Shown piece by piece: positions 8,886 to 19,681 of a stretch of 64,000 bases of DNA. The stretch is from Aquisalibacillus elongatus (GTDB lineage Bacteria; Bacillota; Bacilli; Bacillales; Alkalibacillaceae), in assembly GCF_003843875.1 (NCBI RefSeq), contig NZ_RKRF01000007.1:310001-374000 (forward strand), in the 5' to 3' direction. The notes under the pieces were generated by a model. It saw only the letters and a program-made list of their open reading frames with translations, was not told the DNA's origin and did no database searches. Position 1 is the stretch's first letter, and each line of letters begins with the position of its first letter. The position numbers and the translations under genes are program-made.

Positions 8886-9917
8886 ATGTTGACTGATCGT
8901 CAATTACAAGTACTTAAAGTCATTGTTGATGATTTCGTGGAGACGGCTCAACCAGTTGGCTCACGTAATATTGCCAAAAAGGAAGAGATCACATTCAGCC
9001 CTGCAACGATTAGAAATGACATGGCTGATTTAGAGGAATTAGGTTATTTATCAAAGACTCACTCTTCATCGGGTCGTGTTCCATCTGAAAAAGGGTACCG
9101 TTATTACGTAGACAATATTATGTCACCGTTGAAGTTATCTTCGCGCGAGGTCAATCAAATTCAACATTCGTTCAGTGAACGCATGATGGAATTAGAACGT
9201 GTTATGCAAAACTCTGCCCATATCTTATCTGAATTGACGAAATATACAACACTTGTATTAGGACCCCAAGTCTATGAAACTAAGTTGAAACAGTTGCAAA
9301 TTGTCCCGATTAATCAACAGTCAGCTATTGCCATTTTGATTACAGATACAGGGCACGTGGAACATCGATCATTTGCAATTCCCGCTGATTTAGAACAATC
9401 GGACCTAGAGAAGACCGTTAACATCTTAAATGAGAGGCTTTCAGGTGTTCCGATTATCTATCTTGATCATTTAATAAAATCTGAAGTTAAATACTTACTT
9501 CAAAAGTACACAAATGATTTTGAGAAGTCATATCAGCTATTAAATCAAGCACTTTTTACAGAGCAGCCAACTAATCTGTATGTGAGTGGCAAGACAAATA
9601 TTTTATCACAGCCGGAATTTGCAGATGTTGATAAAATTAGATCACTCTTTAATATTATGGAAAGTGAAGAGAAAATGGCTCCTATTTTAAAGAGTGAAGA
9701 TGAAGGAATGCATATCTACATTGGACATGAAAATAAAATCGAAGCTATGAACGATTGTACGTTAATTACGGCTACCTATTCTTTAGGTGAAAACCAAGTA
9801 GGTACAATAGCGTTATTAGGTCCTACAAGAATGGATTATGCAAAAGCTGTTTCAATTCTAGATATGTGGAGTGGACAAATGACGAACACGCTTAAAAAGT
9901 GGTTTAACGAACAATAA
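8886..9917 (+). CDS. hrcA: Heat-inducible transcription repressor HrcA
   Basis: HrcA represses the hrcA-grpE-dnaK-dnaJ and groE operons by binding CIRCE; GroE keeps it active. The length of 343 residues equals B. subtilis HrcA. An N-terminal winged helix (LTDRQLQVLKVIVDDF, PATIRNDMADLEELGYL, SSSGRVPSEKGYRYYVD) is followed by the GAF-like dimer domain. An AGGGGTGAT ribosome site lies before ATG 8886. It is autoregulated by the CIRCE site 16 bases upstream. Confidence 0.97.
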   Translation: MLTDRQLQVLKVIVDDFVETAQPVGSRNIAKKEEITFSPATIRNDMADLEELGYLSKTHSSSGRVPSEKGYRYYVDNIMSPLKLSSREVNQIQHSFSERMMELERVMQNSAHILSELTKYTTLVLGPQVYETKLKQLQIVPINQQSAIAILITDTGHVEHRSFAIPADLEQSDLEKTVNILNERLSGVPIIYLDHLIKSEVKYLLQKYTNDFEKSYQLLNQALFTEQPTNLYVSGKTNILSQPEFADVDKIRSLFNIMESEEKMAPILKSEDEGMHIYIGHENKIEAMNDCTLITATYSLGENQVGTIALLGPTRMDYAKAVSILDMWSGQMTNTLKKWFNEQ

Positions 9918-9952
9918 AAGCGGTAATGCTTATATTGTTATAAATCTTAGTT

Positions 9953-9982
9953 AAACTTGGCACTCCTTCGCCAAGTTTTTCT
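9953..9982 (+). terminator. Terminator between hrcA and grpE
   Basis: AACTTGGC pairs with GCCAAGTT around an 8-base loop and runs into TTTTT. It would make hrcA partly separate from grpE-dnaK; no second CIRCE was seen before grpE. Confidence 0.8.
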
Positions 9983-10062
9983 TGAGTTTTTTATTTGTAT
10001 TTTTCTTTATACATGATATATTAAGAAATTGGAAATTGTAGGTGAAATGTGGAGGTGACGAA

Positions 10063-10629
10063 ATGGATGAAAAAACAATGAATCAGGATCATGAAATACA
10101 AGAAGACATCAACGATTCTGAAAAAACCGATGAAAAAGTCGAAGCAACTGAAGAAGCTGCAAATTCAGAGAATGAAGAGCAGTCTAAAATACAGCAACTT
10201 GAACAAGAAAAAGAAGAGTTGCAAAACAAACTGTTACGTACACAGGCTGATTTTGATAATTTTCGCCGTCGTACACAGATAGAAAAAGAAACTGATTCAA
10301 AATATAAATCTCAAGAACTAGTAACAGAGATTTTACCTGTATTAGATAATTTCGAGAGAGCCCTACAGGCAAATGTGGAAGAGGATTCGGCTCATTCATT
10401 TGTCGATGGCGTAAAAATGGTTTATAACCAATTGCATCAAGCTTTAGAAAAAGCTGGTGTTGAAGAAATTGCTGCAGAAGATGAACAGTTTGACCCGAAT
10501 ATGCATCAGGCTGTTATGCAGGTTCAAGAAGAGGGATATGAATCTAATCAAGTTGTAGAAGTCCTTCAAAAAGGTTATACACTAAAAGATCGTGTTATTA
10601 GACCAGCTATGGTCAAAGTTAATGAATAA
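10063..10629 (+). CDS. grpE: Nucleotide exchange factor GrpE
   Basis: GrpE releases ADP from DnaK and so drives the chaperone cycle. The 188-residue protein has an acidic N-terminal tail, a long coiled coil (KIQQLEQEKEELQNKLLRTQ) and the beta-domain with the family signature FDPNMHQAVMQV...VLQKGYTLKDRVIRPAMVKV. The start ATG 10063 lies behind GGAGGTGAC. It is 44 bases upstream of dnaK and probably co-transcribed with it. Confidence 0.97.
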   Translation: MDEKTMNQDHEIQEDINDSEKTDEKVEATEEAANSENEEQSKIQQLEQEKEELQNKLLRTQADFDNFRRRTQIEKETDSKYKSQELVTEILPVLDNFERALQANVEEDSAHSFVDGVKMVYNQLHQALEKAGVEEIAAEDEQFDPNMHQAVMQVQEEGYESNQVVEVLQKGYTLKDRVIRPAMVKVNE

Positions 10630-10658
10630 AAACATTATAAAACAACTGTTAAGAATAA

Positions 10659-12494
<1,836 letters not shown>

Positions 12495-12508
12495 GTAGGT
12501 CGCATTGT

Positions 12509-12549
12509 TAAAAGTCAAAGTCAGGACATTCTTGACTTTGACTTTTTTT
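12509..12549 (+). terminator. Strong terminator between dnaK and dnaJ
   Basis: AAAGTCAAAGTCA and TGACTTTGACTTT form a perfect 13-bp stem followed by seven Ts. It suggests that dnaJ depends partly on its own promoter. Confidence 0.92.
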
Positions 12550-12589
12550 CAGGGTTATGACTGAATACTTCGCATAATCGTGTGAGTTA

Positions 12590-12619
12590 TTGCAGTAACT
12601 AAGAATGTAATGTTATGAT
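12590..12619 (+). promoter_or_regulatory. Candidate sigma-A promoter of dnaJ
   Basis: TTGCAG, 18 bases, TATGAT, located between the dnaK terminator and dnaJ. Its position after a strong terminator supports it. Confidence 0.5.
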
Positions 12620-12657
12620 TAAACTTATGTGAGAAGGTACGGGAGAGTGATCTTAGC

Positions 12658-13779
12658 TTGAGTAAACGAGACTATTATGACGTCTTAGGTGTATCAAAAG
12701 ATGCATCAAAAGATGAAATTAAAAAATCTTATCGCAAATTAGCCCGCAAATACCACCCTGATGTTAGTCAGGAAGAGGATGCGGCAGAAAAATTTAAAGA
12801 AGTCAAAGAAGCTTATGAAGTATTAAGTGACCAACAAAAGCGCCAACAATATGACCAATTTGGCCATGCAGGCGCACAACAAGGTGCTGGAGGTCAAGGT
12901 TTCGGTTTCGAAGACTTTGGAGATTTTGGTGACATTTTTGATATGTTCTTTGGTGGCGGCAGAAGACGTCGTGACCCAAATGCACCACGCCAAGGTCAAG
13001 ATTTACAATATACGATGGAAGTTGAATTCGAAGAAGCAATCTTTGGCAAAGAAACGACCATCGAAATACCGAAAGAAGAAAAGTGTGACACATGTGACGG
13101 CTCTGGAGCTAAACCAGGAACATCAGTGCATACTTGTAGCCATTGTAATGGCTCTGGGCAACTTAATATGGAACAAAACACACCATTTGGCCGTGTTGTT
13201 AATCGCCGTGTTTGTCACTATTGTGATGGAACTGGTAAACAAGTTGAAGAGAAGTGTCAAACGTGTGGTGGTGACGGCCAAGTTAAAACACGCAAAAAGA
13301 TCGACATTAATATCCCTGCAGGTGTAGACGATGGCCAACAGATCCGTGTAACTGGCCATGGTGGTCCTGGAGTCAACGGAGGTCCTGCTGGTGACTTATA
13401 CGTTGTCATACGCGTCAAACGACACGAATTCTTTGAGCGTGATGGTGATGATATTCTATGTGAAATGCCGATTACGTTCACCCAGGCTGCCTTAGGTGAC
13501 GAAATTGAAGTACCAACCGTACATGGTAGAGTTAAGTTAAAAGTTCCTGCAGGCACGCAAACGGGTACGCACTTTAGACTAAAAGGGAAAGGCGCACCAA
13601 ATGTTCATGGATATGGTCAAGGTGACCAGCATATTTTAGTTAAAGTCATGGTACCTAAGAATTTAAACGACCAACAAAAAGAATTGCTAAGACAATTCCA
13701 TGAGTTAAGTGGCGATGAAACGTTAGATGAGCAACAAGATAATTTATTTAAACGTATGAAACGCGCTTTTAAAGGTTAA
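12658..13779 (+). CDS. dnaJ: Chaperone DnaJ (Hsp40)
   Basis: DnaJ delivers clients to DnaK and stimulates its ATPase. The 373 residues have the expected order: J domain with HPD at 33-35, Gly/Phe-rich linker ([21 protein letters not shown]), four CxxCxGxG zinc repeats ([32 protein letters not shown]), and the C-terminal client domains. It starts with TTG at 12658 behind GGGAGAGTG; the protein then begins [12 protein letters not shown], as in B. subtilis. Confidence 0.97.
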   Translation: MSKRDYYDVLGVSKDASKDEIKKSYRKLARKYHPDVSQEEDAAEKFKEVKEAYEVLSDQQKRQQYDQFGHAGAQQGAGGQGFGFEDFGDFGDIFDMFFGGGRRRRDPNAPRQGQDLQYTMEVEFEEAIFGKETTIEIPKEEKCDTCDGSGAKPGTSVHTCSHCNGSGQLNMEQNTPFGRVVNRRVCHYCDGTGKQVEEKCQTCGGDGQVKTRKKIDINIPAGVDDGQQIRVTGHGGPGVNGGPAGDLYVVIRVKRHEFFERDGDDILCEMPITFTQAALGDEIEVPTVHGRVKLKVPAGTQTGTHFRLKGKGAPNVHGYGQGDQHILVKVMVPKNLNDQQKELLRQFHELSGDETLDEQQDNLFKRMKRAFKG

Positions 13780-13784
13780 AAATG

Positions 13785-13841
13785 AAGGCAGTGCTCCTTT
13801 TGTTTATACTTGATAAACATTGGAGCACTACTGCTTTTGTT
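13785..13841 (+). terminator. Long composite terminator after dnaJ
   Basis: GCAGTGCTCC pairs with GGAGCACTACTGC (3-base bulge), and a second stem TGTTTAT/ATAAACA extends inside the loop. It is followed by TTTTG. Confidence 0.75.
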
Positions 13842-13884
13842 TAATTTTATAATGCCAAGATTATATGTGAAGTGAGTGATGTTC

Positions 13885-14829
13885 ATGAAATGGTCAGAAC
13901 TAAAGGTTCATACGACAAATGAAGCCATAGAACCTATATCTAACATTCTGCATGAATCAGGAGCAAGCGGTGTTGTTATTGAAGACCCACAAGATTTACA
14001 TAAGTTAGATGATGTCACATTGTTTGGTACCATATATGAGTTGGATCCGAGTGATTATCCGGATGAAGGAGTTTACGTCAAAGCTTACTTACCTGTTAAT
14101 AGTTTTTTGGGCGAAACTGTCGATGAAATTAAACAGGCCATCTCCAATCTAGATAAATATGATATTGATATTGGTAAGAATAATGTAACCATCTCTGAAG
14201 TTAATGAAGAGGAATGGGCAACGGCTTGGAAGAAATATTATAAACCTGTTAAGATTTCAGAGAAAATCACAATTATCCCGACATGGGAAGAGTACACTCC
14301 GGTTAGCAGCGATGAGATTATTATAGAACTAGATCCTGGTATGGCCTTTGGAACCGGAACTCATCCGACAACTGTATTAAGTATTCAAGCATTGGAACAA
14401 TACGTAAAAGAAGGTGACGTCATTTATGATGTTGGTTCTGGTTCAGGGGTGCTATCAATTGCAGCTGCTTTATTAGGCGCCAAAAGGATTAAAGCCTTTG
14501 ATTTAGACGAAATTGCTGTAAAAAGTACGACAATTAACGTTAAGTTAAACCGTGTTCAGGACCAGGTTGAAGCTCAACATAATAATTTACTAGAAAATGT
14601 AGAACTTGGAGCTGACCTTATTGTTTCAAATATCTTGGCTGAGATTATCGTTCAGTTTGTAGATGAAGCTTACGAGAAAGTTAATGCAGGGGGCTACTTT
14701 ATTACTTCTGGGATTATACAAGGCAAGAAAGACCTTGTTAAAGAAAAGTTAACACAAGCAGGGTTCAAAATATTAGAAGTCAATCAAATGGAAGACTGGA
14801 TTTCAATTGTAGCTCAAAAACCTGAGTAA
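13885..14829 (+). CDS. prmA: Ribosomal protein L11 methyltransferase
   Basis: PrmA adds methyl groups to ribosomal protein L11 using S-adenosylmethionine. The 314-residue protein has the N-terminal L11-recognition domain (KWSELKVHTTNEAIEPI) and a Rossmann methyltransferase domain with GMAFGTGTHPTT, VYDVGSGSGVLSIAAA-like motif I and SNILAEII. Start ATG 13885 is chosen because the protein then begins MKWSEL, as in relatives; the upstream GTGAGTG ribosome site is weak. It opens the run prmA-rsmE-mtaB-deoC. Confidence 0.95.
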   Translation: MKWSELKVHTTNEAIEPISNILHESGASGVVIEDPQDLHKLDDVTLFGTIYELDPSDYPDEGVYVKAYLPVNSFLGETVDEIKQAISNLDKYDIDIGKNNVTISEVNEEEWATAWKKYYKPVKISEKITIIPTWEEYTPVSSDEIIIELDPGMAFGTGTHPTTVLSIQALEQYVKEGDVIYDVGSGSGVLSIAAALLGAKRIKAFDLDEIAVKSTTINVKLNRVQDQVEAQHNNLLENVELGADLIVSNILAEIIVQFVDEAYEKVNAGGYFITSGIIQGKKDLVKEKLTQAGFKILEVNQMEDWISIVAQKPE

Positions 14830-14843
14830 AAGAGGTATGACAC

Positions 14844-15599
14844 ATGCAGAGGTATTTTATCCCTGGTGATCAATGGTTGGACGAACAAGTCGTCATTCGA
14901 GATGACGACTATCATCATATTGCAAACGTTATGAGAATGAAAGAGGAGACTTCCATTATAGGTTGTAAACCTAATGGACAGGCTTATTTATTAACAATCG
15001 ATCAAATAACAAAAGGACAAGTGGACTGTAAAATCGTAAAAGAACTTAATGAAAATAATGAACTTCCTATTCATATCACGTTAGCTCAAGGGATTCCAAA
15101 AGGTGATAAACTAGATTATGTCGTTCAAAAGTCGACAGAATTAGGTATAAGTACTTTTATCCCGTTACAAATGGAACGAACTATTGTAAAATGGGACCAT
15201 AAAAAGGAACAAAAAAAGCTAGATCGACTCTATAAAATTGCTAAAGAGGCTAGCGAACAGTCACATCGTTCTCTTATTCCTGATATTAAACCGATTCAAC
15301 CCGTTGAAAGTTTATTTAAACAAAGAACTTTTGATCATGTTTTAGTAGCAAGTGAGTTCCTCGCAAAAGGTCAAGACCAACAACAAAGTTTTAAAGAAGC
15401 TATTAACCAAGTTCATGACGGTGATCACATCTTATTGATTGTTGGTCCTGAAGGTGGATTTACAGAATCTGAAATACAATTTTTAGAACAAAACGATGCT
15501 CGCTCTATTAGGTTAGGTTCTAGAATTTTAAGAACTGAAACGGCGCCATTATACGCATTATCAGCATTGTCATTTTATTTCGAAGAATGGAGGTGTTAA
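14844..15599 (+). CDS. rsmE: 16S rRNA m3U1498 methyltransferase RsmE
   Basis: RsmE methylates N3 of U1498 in 16S rRNA at the decoding region. The 251 residues show an N-terminal PUA-like part (RYFIPGDQW...YHHIANVMRMK) and a SPOUT knot with VQKSTELGI, LIVGPEGGFTESE and RLGSRILRTETAPLYAL, which are hallmark motifs. It starts 14 bases after prmA and its end carries the ribosome site for mtaB, so the genes are likely translated from one message. Confidence 0.95.
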   Translation: MQRYFIPGDQWLDEQVVIRDDDYHHIANVMRMKEETSIIGCKPNGQAYLLTIDQITKGQVDCKIVKELNENNELPIHITLAQGIPKGDKLDYVVQKSTELGISTFIPLQMERTIVKWDHKKEQKKLDRLYKIAKEASEQSHRSLIPDIKPIQPVESLFKQRTFDHVLVASEFLAKGQDQQQSFKEAINQVHDGDHILLIVGPEGGFTESEIQFLEQNDARSIRLGSRILRTETAPLYALSALSFYFEEWRC

Positions 15600-15601
15600 G
15601 T

Positions 15602-16954
15602 GTGACCACTGTAGCTTTTCACACTTTAGGCTGTAAAGTTAACCATTATGAAACAGAAGCCATTTGGCAGTTTTTTAAAGAACATGATTATGAGCGTGTT
15701 GGGTTCAACCAACATTCAGATGTTTATGTCATTAATACATGTACGGTCACAAACACAGGCGACCGTAAGAGTAGGCAAGTCATACGACGTGCCGTTCGTA
15801 AAAATCCAGAGGCGGTTATATGTGTGACTGGTTGTTATGCCCAAACTTCACCTGATGAAATTATGGAAATTCCAGGTGTAGATATTGTCGTTGGAACACA
15901 AGATCGTCGAAAAATGCTCGAATACATAGAGCAATATAAAAAAGACCGCGAACCGATTAACGGTGTTAAAAACATTATGAAAACACGCGTGTTCGAAGAA
16001 ATGGATGTTCCGCATTTCACTGACCGTACGCGTGCTTCACTAAAAATCCAAGAGGGTTGTAATAACTTCTGTACCTTCTGTATTATTCCATGGGCAAGAG
16101 GTCTAATGCGCTCACGTCCACCAGAGGACGTTATTAATCAAGCTCAACAACTCGTCGATGCAGGTTATAAAGAGATTGTGCTAACAGGGATTCATACTGG
16201 CGGATACGGTGAAGACTTAAAAGATTATAATTTAGCTCAATTACTTCGTGAGTTAGAAGCGAATGTAAAAGGTCTTAAACGAATCCGTATTTCTTCAATT
16301 GAGGCAAGCCAAATTACTGATGAAGTGATTGAAGTACTAGACCAATCAGAAAAGATTGTTCGTCACTTGCACATCCCTTTACAATCTGGTTCTGATACAG
16401 TATTAAAACGTATGCGTCGGAAGTATACAATGGATTTTTATATGTCTAGAGTTAAAAAGGTTAAAGAAGCGTTACCAGGTCTTGCGATTACATCTGATGT
16501 CATTGTCGGATTCCCTGGTGAGACCGACGAAGAATTTATGGAAACTTATCGTTCTATTCAAGAGATTGGTTTCTCTGAACTTCACGTATTCCCATACTCA
16601 CAACGCACGGGTACGCCTGCTGCTCGAATGAAAGATCAAGTAGAGGATGATATTAAGCACGACCGTGTACGTCGTTTAATTGAACTTTCTAACCAACAGG
16701 CGAAGGAATACGCTTCACAGTATGAAGATGAAGTTTTAGAAGTAATTCCAGAAGAACGATATAAAAAAGATCCAGAGAGTGGTCTTTATGAAGGTTATAC
16801 GGATAACTACTTAAAAGTTGTATTCCCAGCCACTGAAGATATGGTAGGGAAGATTGTTAGGGTTAAAATTACGGAAGCCGGCTATCCATATAACCAGGCA
16901 GAATTTGTCAGAGTAATGGATGATGACTTTGTTAAAGAAGCCGCGAATCAATAA
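15602..16954 (+). CDS. mtaB: tRNA t6A37 methylthiotransferase MtaB
   Basis: MtaB converts t6A37 to ms2t6A37 in tRNAs that read ANN codons, using two 4Fe-4S clusters. The 450 residues have the N-terminal cluster cysteines Cys11 (TLGCKVNHYE), Cys47 (NTCTVTN) and Cys77 (VTGCYAQ), the radical SAM motif CNNFCTFC (152, 156, 159), and a C-terminal TRAM domain. The start is GTG 15602 behind GGAGGTG. An ATG at 15587 overlaps that ribosome site and is rejected. It lies two bases after the rsmE stop. Confidence 0.95.
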   Translation: MTTVAFHTLGCKVNHYETEAIWQFFKEHDYERVGFNQHSDVYVINTCTVTNTGDRKSRQVIRRAVRKNPEAVICVTGCYAQTSPDEIMEIPGVDIVVGTQDRRKMLEYIEQYKKDREPINGVKNIMKTRVFEEMDVPHFTDRTRASLKIQEGCNNFCTFCIIPWARGLMRSRPPEDVINQAQQLVDAGYKEIVLTGIHTGGYGEDLKDYNLAQLLRELEANVKGLKRIRISSIEASQITDEVIEVLDQSEKIVRHLHIPLQSGSDTVLKRMRRKYTMDFYMSRVKKVKEALPGLAITSDVIVGFPGETDEEFMETYRSIQEIGFSELHVFPYSQRTGTPAARMKDQVEDDIKHDRVRRLIELSNQQAKEYASQYEDEVLEVIPEERYKKDPESGLYEGYTDNYLKVVFPATEDMVGKIVRVKITEAGYPYNQAEFVRVMDDDFVKEAANQ

Positions 16955-16963
16955 GGAGAGTGC

Positions 16964-17641
16964 ATGTCAATGAACACAGAACTAGCAACCATGATCGATC
17001 ATACTCAGCTTAAGCCTGATACTCAAGCTGAAAAAATTAATCAAATTTGTAAAGAAGCTGAAGAATACGGATTTGCGTCAGTATGTGTAAATCCTACTTG
17101 GGTAACACATTGCTATGAAATGCTTAAAGATACTGAGGTTAGAGTTTGTACAGTAATTGGATTTCCACTTGGGGCAACAACGTCTGAGACAAAAGCCTAT
17201 GAAACAACTCAAGCAATCCAAAACGGTGCTACTGAGGTAGATATGGTTATTAATATCGGTTCAATGAAAGATGGACGTTATGAAGAGGTTGAACATGATA
17301 TCAGTGCTGTGGTAGAAGCTGCAAAGGATAAAGCTTTAGTAAAAGTCATTATTGAAACTTCTCTTTTAACGAAAGAAGAGAAAGTTAAAGCTTGCGAGTT
17401 AGCTAAAAAAGCAGACGCTGACTTTGTTAAAACATCAACTGGATTCTCTGGTGGAGGAGCAACAGTTGAAGATATTCGCCTTATGCGTTTAACGGTAGGA
17501 CCAGAAATGGGCGTAAAAGCTTCTGGAGGCGTCAGAAACCTTGAAGATGCTAACGCGATGATTGATGCTGGTGCGACTCGTATTGGCGCTTCAGCTGGTG
17601 TTGATATCGTTAAAGGAAATGAATCTGACAGTGATTATTAA
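16964..17641 (+). CDS. deoC: Deoxyribose-phosphate aldolase
   Basis: DeoC splits 2-deoxyribose-5-phosphate into glyceraldehyde-3-phosphate and acetaldehyde in deoxynucleoside breakdown. The 225 residues carry the class I aldolase signatures: [41 protein letters not shown], the Schiff-base lysine in [15 protein letters not shown], and [14 protein letters not shown] lies five bases before ATG 16964; ATG 16970 is also possible. B. subtilis, as I remember it, does not have deoC here, so this is a local difference in order. Confidence 0.95.
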   Translation: MSMNTELATMIDHTQLKPDTQAEKINQICKEAEEYGFASVCVNPTWVTHCYEMLKDTEVRVCTVIGFPLGATTSETKAYETTQAIQNGATEVDMVINIGSMKDGRYEEVEHDISAVVEAAKDKALVKVIIETSLLTKEEKVKACELAKKADADFVKTSTGFSGGGATVEDIRLMRLTVGPEMGVKASGGVRNLEDANAMIDAGATRIGASAGVDIVKGNESDSDY

Positions 17642-17729
17642 AAATTCAAACTTATTTTGAACAAAAGGTAAGTAATGAACATTAATTTAAAATGTATAAT
17701 AAGCGGAGCTTTTTGACGGAGCGTATAAT

Positions 17730-17777
17730 AAAGACCGTACAATGATTGAAACGATTTAGTCATTGTACGGTCTTTAA
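17730..17777. terminator. Bidirectional terminator between deoC and yqeW
   Basis: AAAGACCGTACAATGA and TCATTGTACGGTCTTT form a perfect 16-bp stem with a 14-base loop, between two convergent genes. Confidence 0.92.
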
Positions 17778-17778
17778 T

Positions 17779-18732
17779 CTATTTATAATCTTTTGTTCCA
17801 GCCTCATTTTCTTTATATCGGTGTACATATTTTAGGAACTGAATAAAAGGTTTCATAAAAACGATAAAGATGATTCCGGTAAAGATATTATAGAGAACAG
17901 CAATCCAGACGACTTGTTGTTCCGGTATATTTGATAACCATTTAGCCATTTCCACGATTGGTTGTCCAACAAAAAGTGGAAAGGCAATTAAAGCACCTAT
18001 GACATTCATCCAAATGTGGGCATAAGCCGTTATACGTGCCTTTAAAGGCTGACTAATGGATACTAAATAAACAGTGAAACATGTTCCAATATTAGCCCCA
18101 ATTAAAACATAATAGATTTGTATAAGCGGAATTGATCCATCATGCGAAAAGCTCATCAGTACTCCTGTTGCAACAGTCGATGATTGGATAATCATAGTAA
18201 AAAACATACCGAAAATAGATAGCGATAATGGGGAGTTATATTCTGCATTAATAGCCATATCCAATCGATCTGGTGGAATGAGATAAACTAAATTCTCAAA
18301 TCCATTTAAAGCACTGAAGATGACACCTAGTCCAAATGCAATTGCCCCAGTTAACATAAATTTAGGCTTGGGAATGAACAAACAAATTAACCCTATAATT
18401 AAACATAAAAACATTAAATGCGTTTCATTCCAAACAAATAATTGTGCTGTAAAGGTTGTTCCAATATTAGCCCCAATTAAATAAAAAATAGCAAAAGGAA
18501 ATGAAACCTTTAATGTGGCAAGAAACGTGATGAGTAGTGCAATAGATGCCGAACTACTTTGAAGTATCATCGTCAAACCCAAACCCAACCACAGACCATT
18601 AACTGGTGATAATTTAGGTGTAATGGATTCTAGCTTTTGGAATGTTAACCCTTTTATGCCAATTCGCATTAATGTAATACCAAATAAAAATATTCCAATT
18701 AGTAAGATGATTTGAATTAAGATACTGTACAT
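17779..18732 (-). CDS. yqeW: Na/Pi cotransporter family protein YqeW
   Basis: A 317-residue membrane protein of the Na+-dependent phosphate transporter II family. It has two inverted repeat halves, each with the QSSSA/QSST signature (MILQSSSASIALL and MIIQSSTVATG), each followed by GANIGT motifs (YLIGANIGTTFTA, VLIGANIGTCFTV). About eight to nine hydrophobic segments are visible. It lacks the C-terminal PhoU-like domain of the paralogue at 46.9-48.6 kb. The start is ATG 18732 behind GAGGTG. Substrate is inferred from the family; the B. subtilis orthologue is uncharacterised. Confidence 0.85.
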   Translation of the reverse strand: MYSILIQIILLIGIFLFGITLMRIGIKGLTFQKLESITPKLSPVNGLWLGLGLTMILQSSSASIALLITFLATLKVSFPFAIFYLIGANIGTTFTAQLFVWNETHLMFLCLIIGLICLFIPKPKFMLTGAIAFGLGVIFSALNGFENLVYLIPPDRLDMAINAEYNSPLSLSIFGMFFTMIIQSSTVATGVLMSFSHDGSIPLIQIYYVLIGANIGTCFTVYLVSISQPLKARITAYAHIWMNVIGALIAFPLFVGQPIVEMAKWLSNIPEQQVVWIAVLYNIFTGIIFIVFMKPFIQFLKYVHRYKENEAGTKDYK

Positions 18733-18796
18733 GCTTAACACCTCATTTAATCTTATGGTTTAGAGATGATGAGCATGAATAAAAGATTGATGGTTA

Positions 18797-18825
18797 TTGA
18801 TTTTTATTGAATTGTTTAATATAAT
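18797..18825 (+). promoter_or_regulatory. Sigma-A promoter of rpsU-yqeY
   Basis: TTGATT, 17 bases, TATAAT, 65 bases upstream of the rpsU start and divergent from yqeW. Confidence 0.75.
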
Positions 18826-18889
18826 AACTAGAGATGTGCGACATTCGTACATGTTTTATTTTGTGTTTTATTTGGAGGGAGGGTTGAGC

Positions 18890-19066
18890 ATGTCAAATAC
18901 AACTCGCGTTAAAAAGAATGAGTCTATTGAAGATGCTCTTCGACGCTTCAGAAAAAGTGTTAACAAGAACGGCACTTTATCTGAGTATCGTAAGCGTGAA
19001 TTTTACGAGAAGCCTAGCGTACGTAGAAAGAAAAAGTCAGAAGCTGCTAGAAAACGCAAAAAATAA
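18890..19066 (+). CDS. rpsU: 30S ribosomal protein S21
   Basis: S21 is a small basic protein of the 30S subunit near the mRNA exit region. The 58 residues ([20 protein letters not shown]...) end in a lysine/arginine-rich tail as in B. subtilis (57 residues). ATG 18890 lies behind GGAGGGAGGG; the reading frame extends upstream to 18797 but through the promoter, so that part is not coding. yqeY follows 20 bases later, probably in one transcript. Confidence 0.96.
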   Translation: MSNTTRVKKNESIEDALRRFRKSVNKNGTLSEYRKREFYEKPSVRRKKKSEAARKRKK

Positions 19067-19086
19067 CGAAGAGGGTGTAACATGGA

Positions 19087-19530
19087 ATGACTTTGCTTGA
19101 ACGTTTGAATCAAGATATGAAACAGGCATTAAAGAACAAGGAAAAAGAACGACTTGCCGTAATTCGTATGGTGAAAGCCTCATTACAAAATGAAGCGATC
19201 AAGAAGGGCGAAGAGCTATCTGAAGAGGATGAGTTACAAGTCCTAACGCGTGAAGTAAAGCAAAGAAATGATTCCCTCCAGGAGTTTAAAGATGCCAATC
19301 GAGAAGATCTAGCAGAAAAAACTGAACAAGAATTAAGAATTATTCAAGACTATTTACCAGAGCAACTATCTGATGAAGAATTAGAGCAAATCATTGTGGA
19401 TACCATTAATGAGGTAGGCGCTACATCTAAAAGTGATATGGGGAAAGTGATGAGTGCAGTAATGCCTAAAGTAAAAGGTCAGGCAGATGGCTCTAAAGTA
19501 AATAAAATGGTCATGAACCATTTACAATAA
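19087..19530 (+). CDS. yqeY: YqeY/GatB-like domain protein
   Basis: A 147-residue protein of the YqeY family, related to the tail domain of the GatB amidotransferase subunit, which binds tRNA. Conserved parts include [49 protein letters not shown] and [20 protein letters not shown] link to tRNA or amino-acid metabolism is inferred from the domain; no activity is proven. It is in the classic rpsU-yqeY pair and is followed by a strong terminator. Confidence 0.92.
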   Translation: MTLLERLNQDMKQALKNKEKERLAVIRMVKASLQNEAIKKGEELSEEDELQVLTREVKQRNDSLQEFKDANREDLAEKTEQELRIIQDYLPEQLSDEELEQIIVDTINEVGATSKSDMGKVMSAVMPKVKGQADGSKVNKMVMNHLQ

Positions 19531-19536
19531 TGTTTA

Positions 19537-19600
19537 ATAAATACCTAAGCAAAGTTCAATTTAATTTTATGAATTGTTCCTGCTTAGGTATTTATTTTTT
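19537..19600 (+). terminator. Terminator after yqeY
   Basis: TAAATACCTAAGCA pairs with TGCTTAGGTATTTA, with a small inner stem in the loop, followed by TTTTTT. Confidence 0.88.
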
Positions 19601-19618
19601 ACAAATTATTTTCAAATT

Positions 19619-19647
19619 TGAAACAAAAGTAGTTGCTAAACCGTATG
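19619..19647 (+). promoter_or_regulatory. Sigma-W-type promoter of nfeD-floA-yqfB
   Basis: TGAAAC (19619-19624), 17 bases, CGTATG (19642-19647). This matches the ECF sigma-W consensus TGAAAC and CGTA. The B. subtilis yqeZ-floA-yqfB operon is a known sigma-W target, so the envelope-stress control looks conserved. Confidence 0.82.
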
Positions 19648-19681
19648 GATGTTTAGGATAATAAAAGAGAGGGGGTAGCTC

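Noticed and set aside
12827..13327. 166-residue frame within dnaJ
   Set aside because: It overlaps the conserved zinc-finger region of dnaJ in another frame, with lysine- and valine-rich shadow composition.
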